From: Lottia gigantea
Taxonomy: Eukaryota; Mollusca; Gastropoda; Lottiidae
DNA length: 64,000 nt
NCBI RefSeq assembly: GCF_000327385.1
Contig: NW_008708458.1
Location: 2,893,671 to 2,957,670, forward strand
Direction: 5' to 3'
In this document: piece after piece, positions 25,501-36,556 of the stretch
Numbering within the stretch: position 1 is the stretch's first letter
Layout of the letters: each line of letters begins with the position of its first letter
Program-made: the position numbers and the translations under genes
The notes under the pieces: model-generated
The model's database searches: none
The model's input: the letters and a program-made list of their open reading frames with translations, nothing else
What the model was told of the DNA's origin: nothing

Positions 25501-27810
25501 ACAAAAAATGGTTTGTCTACAAACTTCCTGACAAAAGGCTATAATAATCAAGATACAAACATCATTAGTTGAGAAGTAACTCAGACAGTTTGATAAAACC
25601 AAATTTAAAAAAGCGTGCACAATGCAAAAGATAACTAAGGATTTCTCAAATAATATTGAAGTCAATTTTCATTCAATCTATGTCAATTTTTGTTAAGCTC
25701 AGCATTGGAAACATCCCAGGCAGTGAGAATCAAAAATAAGTAGAAATACTCACCATACAAATTAACATGAGAGGTTTTCTACCATACTTATCACTAGCTG
25801 CCCCTATCACTGGAGCACTTAAAAAATTTAATATTGAAAACAATGAGCCTATTAATCCTGAAAATAACAAGGACAAAAATATTACAATGTGACAATTTGG
25901 GAGGCGTTACTGTGCTTATAATAAAAAGTTGATATCAGCAAAGCGTTTTATGACGTCACTAGAGGGGGGCTACCGGAAGCTACTATTAATATTTATGCAG
26001 TTCCCCTCTTGTGACGTGATAAAACGCGTTAGTTTTAGTGGAATTGCAAGAACCACAGACGTCGGAATGAAAATTGGAATGGTGCAAATTGATGATATCA
26101 GTGTCCCTGATACACATAAAAAGTTTAGAAGACCTCTTTACAATCCCTTTAAGGAACATGATATTCTATAGAATAATAAATATAGTATATCAAACTTACC
26201 CCCAAATAAAACTGAGTTCCATCGTGGCGTGTCTGGTGCTCCAACAAATTCACGGAAATTACTAACTGATGTTTTAATATAGGTATATAGACCTTGCTGT
26301 AATTATACAATACTGACATTGAAACATTGTTCATTTAGTAAAAAAAGGGTTTCCAATACCAGGGGTTCCAAAATGACAATCAAAAGAGTCCTGCTGTAAA
26401 ACCATTGGATCTAATATTTATAAAGGAAACATGGCGTTTTTCCTTTCTGCTATAGTGGCAGTAATATATTGCAAGATATTGCAGAGGCGTTTTTTTTTTA
26501 AGCCTACAGGATACTGATTTAAAATCTCCTCTACGTTGAGAACTTTGACAGGTGTCACCTAGCCAATCATTATTATCCCTACCTAATTTGTAAATTAAGT
26601 TTTTTATGGACTTATGAGACCATCTGGTCTTTATCCCAATCATTACAAAACCTCTACTTTCAATTGATGTAAGTATTAGCTTTCAACAACTGAATATATA
26701 TGAATAAATAAAAATATTTTTAAGGCTAAAGCCATGAGTAGATGAGGTATGGTGTCCCAAGTAAGATCATCAATACAGTAGATATGGTAGAAGTGATACA
26801 TGAGATATGGGTCCGTACACAGTGTGGATATGATTCCCTTCTACTATTTTCTACTGTATCAATTATCTCGGGCACTGTACCCCATCAATTCCCACCTTTA
26901 GAGTAATTCAAATGGGTTTTATCTTTCTGTTTTGTTATCTAACACGTACACAGTTAGTGTTTTTATGTTATAATCAGACTAGATACTATCAATGTAAGGT
27001 CAACTTACAATCTAGATAACCCTATAACATAATTACTGATAATTTATATAATAATATGTTAAATCTGGATATTGTTTTCATTCAACTCTGGCCTTCATAT
27101 TCTAAAATTAAAAACAAATTTTCGACAGTAGATACAGAACAAGAAGGCATCGAAAGAGCTTCAAGTGAGCCCCAGAACTGCAGCTTCTAACTAGACAAAC
27201 TAGCACATCTTATGACTGAATGGTTAAGTTAATAATGGTAATTGAGCAAATGTATTCGTTAGCGTGAAAAAATCGCTGCTTCTATTTTTAGTTAAAACAA
27301 CTCCATTTATCCACAATCTGTATTGCATATACGCAAAAAACTATACATACCACAGACTAATACAAGACTGAGCGCTTTTCGTGTAGTGGTTCTTAAACTA
27401 GCAAGAATCACGTCTGGGTATTTTCAGAAAAGGTATTTCCCGACAGTCATTGACTGGATTACGTCTTTACGCATGGTTAATTACCTACATATATACTTGG
27501 CATGTCAAGTACTACGGATCGCACACATGCATACGGATGTGTTTGTGCCTGTGCATAGGGACAAAAAATCCAATCACAAATGGCAGTCTCTATTGCTTTT
27601 TTCTTTTTTGAAACTCACCTTGTCGTTGTTACCATAGTAATCCAAAATGGAGGGCAGTAGAGGTAATATGACAGTGAAAGCCAGAAGATCTAACACCAAT
27701 GAAATAAACACAATTAAAAACACACGATTCATTCTTTTCAGTGCCACTTCATCATTAACCTTGACCTTGGTTGAACCTTCAACAATATTCTGTGCACTTC
27801 TTAACTCCAT
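19510..27810 (-). CDS. MFSD10: MFS transporter, MFSD10 (TETRAN) orthologue
   Basis: Eleven exons join in phase to a 463-residue protein: 27619-27810, 26200-26296, 25754-25857, 24903-25061, 24305-24496, 23829-23919, 23383-23494, 21741-21796, 21036-21179, 20217-20354, 19510-19616. Human MFSD10, as I recall it, is about 455 residues. The first membrane segment reads SLVLDLLAFTVILPLLPSIL. Exon 2 has WNSVLFGG and exon 3 the MFS loop motif GAASDKYGRKPLM. Exon 4 carries IARIVGGISKGNVSLSTAIV, exon 8 QQGKMFFFMGV, and exon 10 GPEQKGIIMGTFRSLGALAR; all are family-specific. The product is a 12-helix membrane protein linked in vertebrates to organic-anion efflux; its substrate here is not visible in the sequence. 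An acceptor about 19 nt upstream of the ATG shows that a non-coding leader exon exists. Introns hold a 24-bp and a 30-bp tandem array and family A and C elements. Confidence 0.95.
19771..19920. repeat. 30-bp tandem repeat, 5 copies
   Basis: Five near-identical 30-bp units made of AGTATATATATGAAATGAAA plus TGAATCCTAC, in the last MFSD10 intron (19617-20216). Flanking TGAAATGAATGGAGTTTTAC and GTCCTAC on both sides match the start of an interspersed repeat also seen at 28355 and, inverted, near 40860. The array therefore seems to have grown inside a copy of that element. Confidence 0.9.
20654..20974. mobile_element. TTAA family C MITE, copy 1
   Basis: About 320 bp flanked by TTAA (20650-20653 and 20975-20978), starting AGTTATACTACCTCTTAGGA and ending AAGAGGTCGTATCCT, which are imperfect inverted repeats. 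It aligns along its length with 45195-45535, sharing for example CATGGCACCTGG and AAGTTTGAGACTTTAAA. It is non-coding and lies in an MFSD10 intron between exons 20217-20354 and 21036-21179. Confidence 0.8.
22128..22215 (+). mobile_element. TTAA family A fragment
   Basis: Contains GACATCATAAAACACTTAGT and TTTTAGTAG, then GATTGCGAATTGGAATGGTT, followed by ATCAGTGTCCCT, all matching family A interiors. It stops about 40 bp before the 24-bp array, which may have been seeded at its edge. Confidence 0.55.
22256..23328. repeat. 24-bp minisatellite, about 45 copies
   Basis: Units of the form GAGCTTGTCAGATATGTGCT plus AGCA repeat from 22256 to 23328, inside the MFSD10 intron 21797-23382, ending about 55 bp from the donor of exon 23383-23494. 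Because 24 is divisible by three and the unit has no stop in several frames, long open frames appear on both strands (ELVRYVLA- and RACQICAS-type repeats). They are by-products of the repeat. A block marked by the variant GCGGAGAGCGTGTCAG at 22711 and 22891 shows a segmental duplication of 180 bp. Confidence 0.95.
25938..26148 (+). mobile_element. TTAA family A copy, right end intact
   Basis: The right end reads GACCTCTTTACAATCCCT followed by TTAA. The interior has GGAATTGCAAGAACCACA, GACGTCGGAATG, AAAATTGGAATGGTGCAAAT and GTGTCCCTGATACACATAAA. It carries a perfect TGACGTCA palindrome at 25951-25958. An internal inverted pair, GCGTTTTATGACGTCAC and GTGACGTGATAAAACGCG, spans 25943-26030. The left end is not recognisable. 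It lies in the MFSD10 intron between exons 25754-25857 and 26200-26296. Confidence 0.7.
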
Positions 27811-28503
27811 CTTGGTTTTTATCTCCCTGAAGAATAAATGAAAGTATGAAATGAGATGTGGGATTAGTTTGGGATACTAATAGGGATGAGGAAGACCGGG
27901 CAAAGTATTGAAGTGCAGAATGAGGGAAATTCTGACCACTGCCATCTCAGCTAAAAAAGTTGCTCATAAACATTGTTTCTATTCTAGTTACATAGCCATA
28001 CTAGAGACTGAGAGTAACTCCACTACTTTTTAACAGTCTACCATACAGCCCCATTACCCCCAAGTATTCCCCTCCCTCCTATACAATCTCACCAATCCTG
28101 ACTCCTTATCCCCATAGTCTTCCTCACCTTTATTGATAAAAATATTCGAAGTTTATCAGAGAGAAATACCAAGATCTCTATCTGACAGTAAGATTAGATA
28201 AACTGAATAAAAATATTCATTAATAAATAGTCACATGTAAACCTGCGCATGCAAACCTGTAGTTACTGAATCATCTCTAAAATAGTTAGGTTTGACACTG
28301 AGGCAGAGTGAACTCACTCTTGTGGAGAAGTTGATGTCAACTCTTTATTGTTTTGGAAATCAAATGAAATGCATGGATTTTACGTCCTACTTTTCTGCAC
28401 CATGTGGGATAATGAAGACAGATAAAGATAGCTTGCCAGGCAAGGTAACATACGCCCACTGGCAGCTGTCAGAAATGATTAAACAGTCTTTAGTGACTAC
28501 AGG

Positions 28504-29904
28504 GTTGCACAATATAGCTAATAGAGTGAAACGTCAAGTCAGACACGATATTTCGGTGAAATATTATCCGATCATCGCGAAAATCGATAGGGATCATCTT
28601 CATAATGACATTGACATACAAAATAAAAATCAAAAGAATCTGTAAACAATTGTAGCCTGTAGAGTGAGCACGAGTTGCACAATATAGCTAATAGAGTAAA
28701 ACGTAAGGTCAGACACGATATTTCGGTGAAAAATTATCCTATCATCATGAAAATCGATAGATCATCATGAAAATCAATAGGGATCATCTTCATAACGACA
28801 TAGACATACAAAACAAAAATCAAAAGAATCTGTAAAGAATTGTAGCCTGTAGAGTGAGCACGAGTTGCACAATATAGCTAATAGAGTAAAACGTCAGGTC
28901 AGACACGATATTTCGGTGAAAAATTATCCGATCATCACGAAAATCAATAGGGATCATCTTCATAATGACATTGACACACAAAATAAAAAACAAAAGAATC
29001 TGTAAAAAATTGTAGCCTGTAGAGTGAGCACGAGTTGCACAATATAGCTAATAGAGTAAAACGTAAGGTCAGACACGATATTTCGGTGAAAAATTATCCT
29101 ATCATCATGAAAATCGATAGATCATCATGAAAATCAATAGGGATCATCTTCATAACGACATAGACATATAAAATAAAAATCAAAAGAATCTGTAAAGAAT
29201 TGTAGCCCGTAGAGTGAGCACGAGTTGCACAATATAGCTAATAGAGTAAAACGTCAGGTCAGACATGATATTTCGGTGAAAAATTATCCGATCATCACGA
29301 AAATCAATAGGGATCATCTTCATAATGACATTGACACACAAAATAAAAAACAAAAGAATCTGTAAAAAATTGTAGCCTGTAGAGTGAGCACGAGTTGCAC
29401 AATATAGCTAATAGAGAAAAACGTCAAGTCAGACACGATATTTCGGTGAAAAATTATCCGATCATCACGAAAATCAATAGGGATCATCTTCATGATGACA
29501 TTGTCACACAAAATAAAAATCAAAAGAATCTGTAAAAAATTGTAGCCTGTAGAGTGAGCACGAGTTGCACAATATAGCTAATAGAGAAAAACGTCAAGTC
29601 AGACACGATATTTCGGTGATAAAATAATCCGATCATCACGAAAATCAATAGGGATCATCTTCATGATGACATTGACACACAAAATAAAAATCAAAAGAAT
29701 CTGTAAAAAATTGTAGCCTGTAGAGTGAGCACGAGTTGCACAATATAGCTAATAGAGAAAAACGTCAAGTCAGACACGATATTTCGGTGAAAAATTATCC
29801 GATCATCACGAAAATCAATAGGGATCATCTTCATAACAACATTGACATACGAAATAAAAATCAAAAGAATCCATAAAGAACTATAGCCTGTAGAGTGAGC
29901 ACGA
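28504..29904. repeat. 170/190-bp tandem array with 360-bp higher-order units
   Basis: GTTGCACAATATAGCTAATA marks unit starts at 28504, 28674, 28864, 29034, 29224, 29394, 29564 and 29735. Spacings are 170, 190, 170, 190, 170, 170 and 171 bp. The 190-bp units carry an extra 20-bp copy of the ATCATCATGAAAATCRATAG block. The dimers 28674-29033 and 29034-29393 are almost identical, so 360 bp was itself a unit of duplication. The array ends in a GGAC microsatellite (29913-29935). Similar repeats sit on both sides, so it probably arose within one interspersed element. Confidence 0.9.
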
Positions 29905-29984
29905 GCCAAATGTGAACGGACGGACGGACGGACCGACGGGGTGATTACAATATACGCTCATCTTACGTTTGGGCGTATAAAAAA

Positions 29985-30115
29985 CCCCATGTAGGGTGCA
30001 ATGAGGGAAATTTTGCCAGGACAGCGACTGTTGCCTGCTCTTTTTTATTTCCAACTGTCACTGTCAAGGGATCTTTAACGTGCCCAGTCTGTTTTTTCCA
30101 TGTCAGTCCCTCTTA
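29985..30115. mobile_element. Interspersed repeat fragment (GCAATGAGGGAAATTT type)
   Basis: Contains GGGTGCAATGAGGGAAATTT, TGCCAGGACAGC and TGTCAAGGGATCTTTAACGT. Similar text occurs near 11755-11812 (inverted), 24100, 24740 and 27920. The companion block with TTTTACGTCCTACTTTTCTG and CACCATGTGGG occurs near 28378 and, inverted, near 40800. It is a common dispersed element of this genome; the class is not known to me. Confidence 0.45.
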
Positions 30116-32174
30116 CCTGCTGTATTGTTTTGGAGAGTTCACATAAATAGTATTGTAAACTTTTCATCTTCTCGAAGTCAATCTATTACGAATTGCGTCC
30201 TATAATTTGATTGCAATAGTCCACTTTCTTGTGGATTGTACTCCACCGAATACAGTCATTATTAGTCCTCGACAGAAACTTTAATACTCAATATTTACAG
30301 TCAAGAACTCTGATTGACTGTATTTGCTAGTGTATAATCCAATCAAATCAATGCATTTACAAACTTGTGATACAAGAATGGTGACTATTGCAGTCTAGGT
30401 ATTAGACACAGTCAGTTATAGCTTACCGGTAACATTGTGAAGATGACATCTAGTATGCTAGTTTGATAACATGAAACAAAAAAATATATATTTCTAATTC
30501 TTAAAGACGATATTATCCTAAGGCTAGAATAGAAGCTATAGTCCTCAATAATTTTCTCATTAAATTTTGTTAATATGTCTATTTCTTTTAATATGATATT
30601 ATCCTTAAGCATAGAATCTATAGTCCACAATAATTCAAGGAGAAATTATACCTAAGTTGCAAATCAAATAGCTTCAGAAGTTTTAAATACGAATCTAACC
30701 CGAAGTACAGTTAGCCCAGGGGTATCAATTATACACTTGAATTCTTTTCAATAGAAATTAAGGGATAAAATAAAGTAAACTGAAAATTATGGTTTTATCC
30801 TTTATTTCAAATGTAATTAAATAATCATTAAATAACTCAGTTTATTGACCCTGAGGTCAAATTAGTTTTAAGTCTAACCAATAATAATCACTATTGACAT
30901 ACTGGGATTGGGTAGATTTCACTTTCATGTTTCCTTCTAGCAGGTCTACATAACTGTATTATTCTGTAATGCTCCAATTGCAAACCTAACATTTCAAAGA
31001 CCCAAACAAAATGAACAAAAGATGACTAACAGAATGCTCTTCAGATAGAATGTCCCAGTAAAGGCCTTGTTAGCCTCGTTATCTATATTTCCAAAAAATA
31101 AAAGTAAATTTTGTTTTGATCCAAACAATCACGGCATAATAAAAAAAATTATTAGAAATCCAACCGTGATGAAAACAATAATGTTGGATTATCTCATGTT
31201 TCTGACACACACATACTGGTATCAAACTCTTTCAGGATAGATGATGTAGTTCTATGATTACCTTTCCAAATATTTGAGCTTCATTGATTAGTCAAACTCA
31301 CTGAGGATCATAGAATCAGAAAAGAGAATATTCTACAACAAAACACTACAATACTAAGGGATAAAAAGACATACAAGAAAGTCAATGAGGCAACCAGTGG
31401 CAGAGCCAAAGGGGAACCGCCGCCCCTCCTCGCAGCCCGGAAAGCAAGTTTTTCATTCAAAAATCTAATAACTAAATTAGAAATTCGGGCAATCTCCGAT
31501 ATGTCGCCCCCTCAGGGACGTAAACCTGGCTCCGGTGCAAAAACTCCTGGTGCAAAAATACTGTAGATATATTTCGTGTTATGCTTACATACCTACCATA
31601 TGGTGCCCTTATTTAGAGCGTATTATTAAGACAAATATACAGATAGTCATTCCAACATTGGGTAACTGAAAACAAGCCAGAAAGTTATAAGTTATAAACC
31701 CTTGCTGTAAAATTACTACATTTTAAATTGACAAAGTTAAAAGAATTTTCTACCAGTAATTACCTATGTAAATATACAATAGTTAGTGCTTGGTTTAATT
31801 ATTTAACCTATTTTACTGATCCCTGTACAAACTCCATTAGTCAATGATTTTCTAGTTTAAAATCCAACTCTTCTGCTTCTGATTTGGGCTACTGCAGATA
31901 AGCAATACCATTCACAGTGTATTTACAAACAGCAACATAAGCCTACTTTTTATCACCTGTCAGAACTTATCAATGAATAGAAAGCAGAATGAATAGTCTA
32001 CACTATTCATTGAGTACCATAATTAAATTAGAGTGAAACCCACTCAAACCCAAATTTCATTTTGAAAAATGTTGGGAAAAAAGCCTCAACCTTTTTTTTT
32101 TATCATATAAACTTAACGAAGGTTTACTTTAATTCTAAAAGGGTTAGGTGCAGCACTTTGGGGAATTGAATTGA

Positions 32175-32335
32175 GTGTTGAATAAATAGCCTTCAGAAGT
32201 ACTAGAAATGTACGAAAATCACAAAATACATTAAATTACTTTTATTACTAATAGGCTTAGCTAAGGGATTCCCATTTCTGAGACTAAAGTATGATTTTTA
32301 AAAAAGAAGGCCTACCTGTCCCTTTAATTGTAACT
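32175..32335 (+). mobile_element. TTAA family B copy, right end intact
   Basis: Contains CTTCAGAAGTACTAGAAATG, TACGAAAATCAC and TTTCTGAGACTAAAGTATGA, and closes with CCTACCTGTCCCT followed by TTAA. It matches the copies at 43440-43582 and 53405-53700 and is non-coding. Confidence 0.65.
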
Positions 32336-32741
32336 AAATTAGCTGGTAACTAAATGATATCAACCTTCTATTTTACTCTTGTATTCATTAAACTACATCC
32401 AACTAAGAGAGGTTGGCCACATCTGCATTGTATTATACTTTTGATGACAGGCATCAATGTATGTTTTCTGTCAACTGTCCTTGCATATCAAGAGATAGTA
32501 AAAACATTTTATTTTAACTTTTTTACTATATTATATTTTGCTGACAATTATAAATCAACATGTCAATTCAGCACTTTGTCAGTATGTGATGGATTTTTCA
32601 CCCTAGGAATACTACATGGTCCACTGCTTCAGCAGATGTGTCAGATAAGCAGAGAAATGTCAATACTGCATTCTATTCATATTTCTATATATCATTATGC
32701 TGTCAATGTGTACGGAAAATCAAGGAAAGACACATCATAAT

Positions 32742-32886
32742 TCCTCGGGGCCATGGTAACACAAGTCAGAAAAATTCATAACTAAATATTGTCCAATCAA
32801 ATATGGTCCTACTGTATTGGTAGCAAATTTCAGCCAATGAAAACAAATCACTCGTTATGAAGTTTGCGAACGTAAACAAAAGGAAA
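32742..32886 (-). mobile_element. Dispersed repeat family D, copy 2
   Basis: The reverse complement aligns with 4378-4545: GGCCATGGTAACACAAGT, AACTAAATATTGTCCAATCA, GGTAGCAAATTTCAGCCAAT, then GTTTGCGAACGTAAAC. The two copies lie about 28 kb apart in opposite orientation. It is non-coding. Confidence 0.6.
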
Positions 32887-33582
32887 GCAGCATGCCATTA
32901 TATATTTTGATGAATATGTACGGTACAGAATTGAGTAAGATTTTCGTCAAAGAATTGAAGCTGAGAGAAAATCAAATCTTACTTTGGAATATTTACCTGG
33001 AAAGAATGTGCTCTTATCTCTTCAAACGGGCAGCGGCAAATCATGGTGACAAAATCGATCTTTACTACTGTTGTTTGTGACTTAAGTTTTTAAACTAATG
33101 TTAGTTTAGTCCACATATTTCAAATATATATATTATATAGCCTACAAATGATCAGAGCCTTACTATCAGTATCTTAACTTTCTCTCATTGTGTCATTGTC
33201 TGTATTTATTCATCTAATCATGATCAGTATCAGGAGTAGAGGTAAGTACAGGGAAATAAAATTTTGATTCATAAATTCAGATGACAGTTTTAATGAAATA
33301 TGAATTAACTGAATGATATCATGACTTGGCATTTTTTATACTATTGTATAAGTCCATTCAGATATTACAGAGCTTGTACCCTCAGGAAAAAAAAATAACA
33401 TGAAATGTCCCCACCCTTCTGACTCCAGAGAAATTTTCTGTGCTCTCTTCAACTTGAAAATCAGGGATGAATGATCAAAGTAAAAGTTTTGTTTTTGTGT
33501 ATTCAAGCATAATTTACTTGTAAATTCATATGAAAGTAAGCAACTTATCTTCAATCAAAAGTGAAAACTTGAAATTACTTAC

Positions 33583-33690
33583 TATAATCTGTACTGTAAC
33601 CGACCCTTCAACTCAGTCGCCGACAATCGAGTGATCATAAACAAGTTTTAACTCAAGCAAGTCTTTCACATCACCTCACGTCGGCCATAT
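33583..33690 (-). promoter_or_regulatory. Candidate MFSD10 leader exon and promoter
   Basis: The MFSD10 start codon is preceded by an acceptor (TTTATTCTTCAG, exon resuming at about 27829), so a 5' UTR exon must lie upstream. On the same strand, a strong donor GTAAGTAATT begins at 33582. It is preceded by locally CpG-richer sequence (GTCGGCGACTGAG) and by CAGGAAGATATGGCCGACGT, which resembles ETS and YY1/CRE-type promoter motifs. The implied leader intron is about 5.75 kb. The donor, base composition and motifs are visible; the link to MFSD10 is inferred. Confidence 0.35.
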
Positions 33691-35006
33691 CTTCCTGTTT
33701 TCATGAGTTCAGGGGTCAAATATGACGTCAAAAGGTTAAAGGTTATGTTTACTTATGTTAATTAGCCACGTGCAATTTAACAAGCACCTGTCAAATAGCG
33801 TTGAATAAAATTGGAGTATTGATAAAATACGAATAGTGAATTCAAATTAATATTTTCGATGATTTAGTACAGCTATAACATCACGATAGAAAAGTTAGAA
33901 AATATGATTTTGGCCTATGTCAATGATGTAACATAGATCTAATAAGGTGGAATACAAACTTCACATTTTTGAGTTTTCCAGGATCAAATATTTTGTGAAC
34001 AATAATTTATAGTTTACTACAACGATTTATAATTCAAGATTTCAGTGAGATTAAGATGGTCAATATTGATTATCTATATTTGAAAATTACTCATAGTCAT
34101 ATAGTTATGACTATATGAGGGTATAGGCCCATACAAATATCATGCTATGCAATAACTGATCTGATATTTGACCCCATATCATAAATAATAGCTACAAATC
34201 TCTTTGATGTTTCAACTTTGGTCTAAATAAAATACTTCATTGGAGTTCAACAATATAACTCTCCCACAGAAACAAACTGAGCAACATTTCTTGTATATTC
34301 AGAAGAATCAAGCTCTGTGTCAAGCAATGTGTCAAATTATAGTTATCAATGGACTGTGACTACCATTCAAACCAAATAATAAATGTACCTATTATTTGCA
34401 TGTGAACATTCCTTATCTCCAAATATTGAAAAATTAAACTCATGTCCAAACCATGTCAAAACAATTATTAATCACAATTATTCATCCAATCTAACTTATT
34501 GATAATATGAATTGGATCATTGTTTAGCCACAAATAGTTGCAGCCCAATCTTAGCAGCTTTCTCAGAAAGCCTCTGAAATCGTGCGCCTCTCAATGTATC
34601 TCTCACCTTGTTGACTTGAGATAAATCAAGCTTCTAGCTGCCACAAGAGTATGTAGGTTTTAAACTACCACGTCATCAGCTGTAGCATATAATACAATGT
34701 GTAATTCTTACATTTCATATATATGTAGATACCAATATGTAGAACAGGTGTTTCGTTTCGTATGAATGTGTTCTGAGAAACTACCAACCATACTATACTG
34801 TATTTCTGGTGAATAATTCATGAACAGATTTCTGACATCTGTTATTTCACAGAGCTTGATTTCATAATGTATTAACGCGAATTGAGAGAAAAAATACTAG
34901 TGAAAATAGAGTTTTATTTCATCAGATTTTCTATCTGTTTCTCGGACTAGTCAACAATAAACAATATCATACAACAAACATCAATAACAACATGTTTACA
35001 GATTAG

Positions 35007-35127
35007 AGGGATTGTAAAGAGATTGCAAGAACCACAAAAGTCTGATGAAAATTGGAATGGTGCAAAATTGATGCTATCAGTGTCTTTGATACACATAAAA
35101 AATTTAGAAAACATCTTTACAATCCCT
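35007..35127. mobile_element. TTAA family A copy with both ends
   Basis: A short copy, about 121 bp. The left end is AGGGATTGTAAAGAGATTGC and the right end is CATCTTTACAATCCCT followed by TTAA, giving clear inverted termini. The interior has AGAACCACAAAAGTCTGATG, AAAATTGGAATGGTGCAAAA and TGATACACATAAAAAATTTA. The left flank is TTAG rather than TTAA. Confidence 0.75.
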
Positions 35128-35333
35128 TTAATAAAGACATTTATAAAGATCCAGGACAGTTTAAAAACATGAACAAGAGAAGTCTATTTTGTTTCATAGT
35201 AAAATAAGTTGTACTTCAAACCATTTTATATTCTTGGGACGTATTTTACAAAAATATAATTCTCCAAATTGACCACTTTCTAACTTTACTGAGTACTTAA
35301 ATTTTCAAATGCACTTATTTTGGGAAACCTGGT

Positions 35334-35656
35334 CCAGAACAATCATGTGTTCATTACTACAGGTACTTGTAGACAGGATAAGAATAGCCTTTGGAAGTTC
35401 GATAATGCATTTAAGATTTGACTGATATCTATAATTAATATAAGTCGACTGGCAAAATCTCAAATGCTTCACTAAAGGCTATCTTGTCCAGAACTATCTT
35501 GTGTTCATTACTACAGGTACTTGTAGACAGGATAATGATAGCCTTTGGAAGTTCGATAATGCATTTAAGATTTTGCCAATTGACTGATATCTATAATAAA
35601 TATAAGTCGACTTGCAAAATCTCAAATGCTTCACTAAAGGCTATCTTGTCCAGAAC
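35334..35656. repeat. Tandem duplication, two units of 154 and 162 bp
   Basis: CCAGAAC plus TTGTGTTCATTAC recurs at 35334, 35488 and 35650. The units share TACAGGTACTTGTAGACAGG, GCCTTTGGAAGTTCGATAAT and AAATCTCAAATGCTTCACTA, with few differences. The duplication lies in the spacer upstream of MFSD10. I saw no other copy in the window. Confidence 0.85.
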
Positions 35657-36024
35657 TCTCTTGTGTTCATTACAGTTTAAAGTACATTAACTACTCAGTT
35701 ACAATGACCGTTCTTGTCTTGAATCATCAAGGACGACCATAAATATCTTTGATAAAATATGTCTATAACTATAAAGACCATACTATAGTTAACATCAAAC
35801 CAATATACTGACATTTAATTTTCTCTATTCTATATGTCAGCTTTGAATCTAATTTAAGCTATACATTTCAGTGTAAAATGCTATGTAACAGCAACATAAG
35901 AAATAATTTTCTCACTTATTTCCCTTATTTCCCTCCAAAGAGATATATCTACAGAACAGAACTATATCAGCCAGTTTAAAAAAAAAAGTGAACACCCCAT
36001 TTATTTTACACGGATAACAACTTC

Positions 36025-36116
36025 GCTTAGCACCAAGGATCCTTACTACCAGCTGTTCCAAAAATCTTGGCATTTATCTGCACCAATTTAAAGCTGGGTT
36101 GCCTTATGAAAGATGA
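36025..36116 (-). mobile_element. Diverged antisense SINE fragment
   Basis: The reverse complement resembles the 3' part of the SINE at 36282: a GCCAAGA block, CAGCTGGTAGTAAGGATCCT and a CAGCTTTAAAT block in place of CAGCAGTAAAT. It lies just before the full copy, in opposite orientation. Confidence 0.4.
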
Positions 36117-36281
36117 CTTATAGGGATCACCAGACTTTCACACAACTAGCTTTTGATTGACATAATCAAGCAAACAATGTTGTTTAAAGATCTAATTGAC
36201 TGCATTAGAGATGTACAAGTCTATCTTAAATACAAATATGGAAAACTCTTCGACAAGGTTTTATAATAAACGATTTGTTTT

Positions 36282-36556
36282 TGTGAGGTTACATAGCACA
36301 ATCGGTTAGAGCGTTGGTTCTTAACATGACATCATTTGTTTGGTTACGTTGAGCAAATGGCAACTGTGGGTTCAATTCTCGATCGGCATGTGATAGTCCG
36401 ATGACCTTGAATAAGTCATCTTCACTCATAATTCCAGTTGACCCAGCAGTAAATGGATACAGATTTAACAGGGAAAGATCAATGCCAAGAGGTTTGACCA
36501 AGAATCAGCTGGTAGAAAGGATCCTTGTAAAATACAGTTGCTTCTTTCTTTCTTTC
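36282..36556 (+). mobile_element. tRNA-headed SINE, near-complete copy
   Basis: About 275 bp. The 5' part has a pol III A box (TAGCACAATCGGTTAGAGC, 36294-36312) and a B box (GGTTCAATTCTCGATC, from 36369), as in a degraded tRNA. The body includes GACCTTGAATAAGTCATCTT, CACTCATAATTCCAGTTGAC and CCAGCAGTAAATGGATACAG, then GCCAAGAGGTTT and GCTGGTAGAAAGGATCCTTG. It ends in a TTCTTTCTTTCTTTC tail. A second copy is at 38859. An open frame on the other strand is a chance product. Confidence 0.8.

Noticed and set aside
30412-30630. Minus-strand 72-residue frame near 30.5 kb
   Set aside because: Arises from diverged direct repeats of an AT-rich motif (ATATTATCCTWAG); no gene features.
32354-32740. 128-residue plus-strand frame
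   Set aside because: Composition is that of AT-rich random sequence; no motif or exon borders, and it is bounded by family B and D repeats.
36289-36501. 70-residue minus-strand frame and possible tRNA gene
   Set aside because: The sequence is a tRNA-derived SINE: A and B boxes are present but the region between them is too long and cannot fold as a tRNA.
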